DNA of 64,000 nucleotides, taken from NCBI GenBank assembly GCA_009995045.1, contig JAACQG010000007.1, positions 85,849 through 149,848 on the forward strand, in the 5' to 3' direction. The stretch comes from Alphaproteobacteria bacterium (lineage in GTDB: Bacteria; Pseudomonadota; Alphaproteobacteria; Micavibrionales; Micavibrionaceae). This document shows positions 61,775 through 64,000 of this stretch, one piece after another (position 1 is the first letter of the stretch; each line of letters starts with the position of its first letter). Under the pieces are notes generated by a model. It was not told the DNA's origin. It saw only the letters and a list, made by a program, of their open reading frames with translations, and did not search any database. The translations under genes were made by a program, and so were the position numbers.

Positions 61775-61900
61775 GATCGATCATTACGGGGTCGTCATAT
61801 ATCGCAGGGGATCAGGGTTTCCTTCCTGATCTTAATCTCCGGCGTTAGATGATCGCGTAAAACAAATTGGATTGTGCACTCTCGGCGCGCGCCTTTTTGC
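61775..61900 (+). ncRNA. Possible small RNA between amn and ftsY
   Basis: Downstream of the promoter at 61740-61768 the plus strand can fold: GATCAT (about 61780) with ATGATC (about 61850), enclosing a hairpin GATCAGG-GTTTCCTT-CCTGATC. A GC palindrome (GGCGCGCGCC, 61884-61893) and T5 could end transcription, but its stem is short. No protein is encoded. It does not match SRP, 6S or tmRNA as I know them. Speculative. Confidence 0.35.
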
Positions 61901-61932
61901 TGTTTCAACCATCATGTTGAGACAAAAATTTT

Positions 61933-63111
61933 CTACTCAATACCCATCAGGGATCGTGCGTATTCGCGGGCGTTGAATGGCTGCATGTCTTCAATCCCCT
62001 CGCCCACGCCAATGGCGTGAACAGGTGTACCGAATTGATCCGCCAGCCCGACAAAAACGCCGCCTTTTGCGCTGCCATCTAATTTCGTGACAATCAGGCC
62101 GCTGACATTGACCATCTCTTTGAATGTTTCCAATTGAGAAAACGCGTTCTGTCCTGTGGTTGCGTCGAGCACTAGTAGCGTTGAATGCGGGATGGTTTCG
62201 TCGTTTTTCTTTAAAACACGAATGATTTTGGCCAATTCCTCCATCAAATTCGCCTTATTTTGCAATCTTCCGGCGGTATCAATGAGCAAAACATCAATAT
62301 TTTCCGCTTTGGCCTGCGTGTACGCCTCATACGCGACCGCGGCTGCGTCTGCGCCGACATCTTTTGCGATGAGCTTGCACCCTACTCTATTGGCCCAGAT
62401 TTGAAGCTGCTCTGTGGCGGCGGCGCGGAATGTATCACCTGCAGCCATCATCACCTTAAGGCCGTCATTGCGTGTAAATTTTTCAGCGAGTTTTCCGATC
62501 GTCGTGGTTTTGCCGACGCCGTTTACACCTGCCATCAAAATGACAAACGGCCCTTCGGCGGGTTTTTCGATCGTGAGCGGCTTTGCGACAGGCTCAAGGA
62601 TATTGGTTATGGCCTCGGCTAATGCTTCCTTGATTTCATCTTCGGATATATCTTTGCCGAAACGGTCTTTGGAAAATTCTTCCATGACTTTTGCGGCGGT
62701 GCGCGGCCCTAAATCTGCTGATATCAAGACTTCCTCAAGCGAATCCAGCGCATCTTGGTCGAGCTTTTTCTTGGTCAGGACATCGCTGATGCCGCCTGTG
62801 ATTTTGTTGGTGGATTTAGACAGCCCTGATGATAGGCGTGATAACCATCCGCCCTCGTCACTATGATCGCTAAGCTCGCGTGCCTCTTTGAGGTCTTGTT
62901 CGGGTGTGTGTTTGGGGGTTGGGGTTGCTTCTAATTCTTCGATGATATCGGTTTCGGTTTCTTCGAAATCATGCTGAACATAGCGGGGCAATTCGGAATC
63001 GGCGTCGGTTGAAGGCTCAATCTCGGGCGCGCCATCGGGATGGACAATTTTATCCTCTTTTTCCGCTTGTTCTTGCTCGCTCGCGTTTTTTTTCTTACGC
63101 CAAAAAACCAT
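61933..63111 (-). CDS. ftsY: Signal recognition particle receptor FtsY
   Basis: 392 residues. An acidic N-terminal A domain (EQEQAEKEDKIVHPDGAPEIEPSTDADSE) precedes the NG GTPase: G1 loop GVNGVGKTT (195-203), DVLLIDTAGRLQNKANLMEEL, and TKLDGSAKGG. It docks ribosome-SRP complexes at the inner membrane. The start MVFWRKKK gives a basic membrane-contacting N-terminus. The gene order mtaB-x-ftsY on the minus strand is close to the common alphaproteobacterial mtaB-ftsY pair. Confidence 0.97.
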   Translation of the reverse strand: MVFWRKKKNASEQEQAEKEDKIVHPDGAPEIEPSTDADSELPRYVQHDFEETETDIIEELEATPTPKHTPEQDLKEARELSDHSDEGGWLSRLSSGLSKSTNKITGGISDVLTKKKLDQDALDSLEEVLISADLGPRTAAKVMEEFSKDRFGKDISEDEIKEALAEAITNILEPVAKPLTIEKPAEGPFVILMAGVNGVGKTTTIGKLAEKFTRNDGLKVMMAAGDTFRAAATEQLQIWANRVGCKLIAKDVGADAAAVAYEAYTQAKAENIDVLLIDTAGRLQNKANLMEELAKIIRVLKKNDETIPHSTLLVLDATTGQNAFSQLETFKEMVNVSGLIVTKLDGSAKGGVFVGLADQFGTPVHAIGVGEGIEDMQPFNAREYARSLMGIE

Positions 63112-63197
63112 GTCAAACTCCCTTTTTGTATGAGAATGACTATAGGCCTAATGCATGGTTTCGCCAAGGGTTATCGGCAGATATTTGATAGGCGGCG

Positions 63198-63893
63198 TTA
63201 CTCTTGCGGCGTATCGACAAGGGCGTTGAACTCTTTTTTGCGGATGGTGATTTCCTCAAGGTAAATATCAAGGGCATCAGACATGCTTTGCTTTAATTTT
63301 TCAAACTCATCTTGCACGCTTCCTTTTTGAACATATCGGTTTTCCATCATTGCAATCAGGCGCGGCATATCCGCCTCCATGCGCATTGCCAGGGTTTCTA
63401 CGACGGTTACATTTGTTTCATGGTGACGCTCTTCATGTGCGAGGATTTCGTTATATTCGCATGTGCCTTTTTTATGATCTTTGGCGATAAAAATCTCTGA
63501 TCCATATTTGATGGTGACCAGTATTTTTTTTACGTATGGGCAGTAATAAATGCCGTATTTATCGTAAGGTTTTGCAATTAAGTCCGTGTTGGTTGTCATA
63601 CTTACCCCGCCACGTGTGACGCCTTGGGTGTGCCAGTTACTGTCATCCGTACCCGACACCCATGCATTATTTTCATGTTGCTTGCGCCAATTTTTTATGC
63701 GCTGGCGCCCCTCTATTGTGAGGGATTTTCTATTCATTCGATGATTGTAAATGGTTGGTGCGATTTGAATATCGAACAGAATCTGGCTGCGAAAATTCTT
63801 GTGACTGGCACAGCCAGTTGCTTTTTGCTGCTGGGCGCTTGCGGATAAAGGGATAAAGATAATAATGGCAGATAAGATGATAAGATATGGCAT
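63198..63893 (-). CDS. Secreted zincin-like hypothetical protein between mtaB and ftsY
   Basis: 231 residues with a signal peptide (MPYLIILSAIIIFIPLSASA, cleavage before QQQ). The sequence YNEILAHEERHHETN contains an HExxH motif (H153, E154, H157) followed by HE. The rest has Cys at 28, 118 and 145 and a C-terminal helical pair. It may be a periplasmic metalloprotease or only resemble one; no third ligand is assigned. It is inserted between mtaB and ftsY on the same strand. Confidence 0.75.
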   Translation of the reverse strand: MPYLIILSAIIIFIPLSASAQQQKATGCASHKNFRSQILFDIQIAPTIYNHRMNRKSLTIEGRQRIKNWRKQHENNAWVSGTDDSNWHTQGVTRGGVSMTTNTDLIAKPYDKYGIYYCPYVKKILVTIKYGSEIFIAKDHKKGTCEYNEILAHEERHHETNVTVVETLAMRMEADMPRLIAMMENRYVQKGSVQDEFEKLKQSMSDALDIYLEEITIRKKEFNALVDTPQE

Positions 63894-63916
63894 CGCGTAG
63901 CCTATGGCTTTTTTTG

Positions 63917-64000
63917 TCAGGATACGATATCAGCCAATAACTTCCCTGACTCGTATGCGTTGATTTTTACCTGTACCAGTGTACCTGCATTTGTGGTTTC
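63917..64000 (-). CDS. mtaB: C-terminal end of MtaB-type methylthiotransferase (partial)
   Basis: Only the last 27 codons are in the window: ETTNAGTLVQVKINAYESGKLLADIVS then a stop. This fits the C-terminal TRAM-like beta strand of MiaB/MtaB radical SAM methylthiotransferases (LVxVxI... then GxLLGxxV). MtaB next to ftsY is the usual alphaproteobacterial order, which supports MtaB over MiaB. The evidence is short, so confidence is limited. Confidence 0.55.
   Translation of the reverse strand, partial: ETTNAGTLVQVKINAYESGKLLADIVS

Noticed and set aside
61800-61860. SRP (4.5S) RNA next to ftsY, suggested by AGGAAGGAA on the minus strand
   Set aside because: The conserved GTCCGGAAGGAAGCAGC context and the flanking helix are missing; the resemblance is limited to a short purine run.
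63894-63916. AGCC-TAT-GGCT followed by T7 downstream of mtaB
   Set aside because: The T-run is on the plus strand while the neighbouring genes are all on the minus strand; the stem is only 4 bp, so it is not a credible terminator for them.
1-64000. CRISPR arrays, tRNA/rRNA genes, prophage or restriction systems
   Set aside because: I looked for regular direct repeats, tRNA T-loop patterns, transposases, phage structural genes and methylase/endonuclease motifs and found none I could support.

Overview
The window is a gene-dense, moderate-GC stretch of a Gram-negative chromosome that reads as an alphaproteobacterium. The evidence is gene order rather than one marker: bolA, a J-domain gene, cobS and cobT; aroK-aroB-CorC divergent from a block ending in xerD and then accA; secA divergent from a parvulin foldase and mutT; ftsY next to mtaB; a CarD regulator near rpoH; and families typical of the class (TIGR02302/DUF4175, DUF2125, DUF2336, MJ0042 zinc-ribbon/DUF3426). 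It encodes DAP-route lysine synthesis, methionine synthesis, ubiquinone synthesis, an electron-transfer flavoprotein and photolyase, which suggests a free-living or facultative lifestyle rather than a reduced endosymbiont. Assignment below class is not possible from sequence alone; a Micavibrio- or Rhodospirillales-like lineage is only a guess. I see no tRNA, rRNA, CRISPR array, prophage, insertion sequence or replication origin.

Layout. 1-3769 (minus): lysC, a RodZ-like membrane protein, prfA and prmC (cut by the window edge). 3818-7383 (plus): ubiG, a HIG1-type membrane protein, and etfB / RDD protein / etfA. 7387-8685 (minus): a pentapeptide-repeat protein. 8762-12685 (plus): a small LptM-like lipoprotein, lysA and a TIGR02302 protein, whose 3' end overlaps a convergent zinc-ribbon protein with a His-rich tail. 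13596-18015 (plus): a periplasmic repeat protein, ftsE, ftsX, a YdcF-like protein, plsC and DUF2125. 18147-22738: tyrA (minus), metA (plus), then a minus-strand parvulin-mutT-methyltransferase run broken by a repeat element. 22866-28617 (plus): secA, an alpha/beta hydrolase, an FAD oxidoreductase and an aldo-keto reductase.

28607-32674 (minus): a sulfotransferase-like protein, CorC, aroB and aroK. 32752-36596 (plus): a 50-residue membrane peptide, a large periplasmic protein, xerD and accA. 36611-43832: an RHH regulator, bolA, a J-domain protein, cobS, cobT (with an antisense gene between them), a monooxygenase, hisS and a secreted protein. 43807-49776: sufE, clpX, a DHH phosphoesterase, photolyase and LD-carboxypeptidase. 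49942-53482: an orphan gene, carD, a degenerate phosphatase and rpoH. 53687-64000: an M48 lipoprotein protease, a secreted nuclease, proline iminopeptidase, pgk, DUF2336, a small Q/N-rich protein, amn, ftsY, a secreted zincin-like protein and the end of mtaB.

The most unusual content is small-scale. Several dispersed palindromic elements lie between genes; one lies inside a reading frame and its two arms encode the signal peptide of a secreted protein. A second, hairpin-bearing element class sits between duplicated gene termini (3' end of mutT, 5' end of sufE). CarD is preceded by a promoter and a structured leader with partial resemblance to the cobalamin riboswitch core. The gene after carD is a PPP-type phosphatase that has lost most metal ligands. 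A plus-strand promoter between ftsY and amn points at a possible small RNA.
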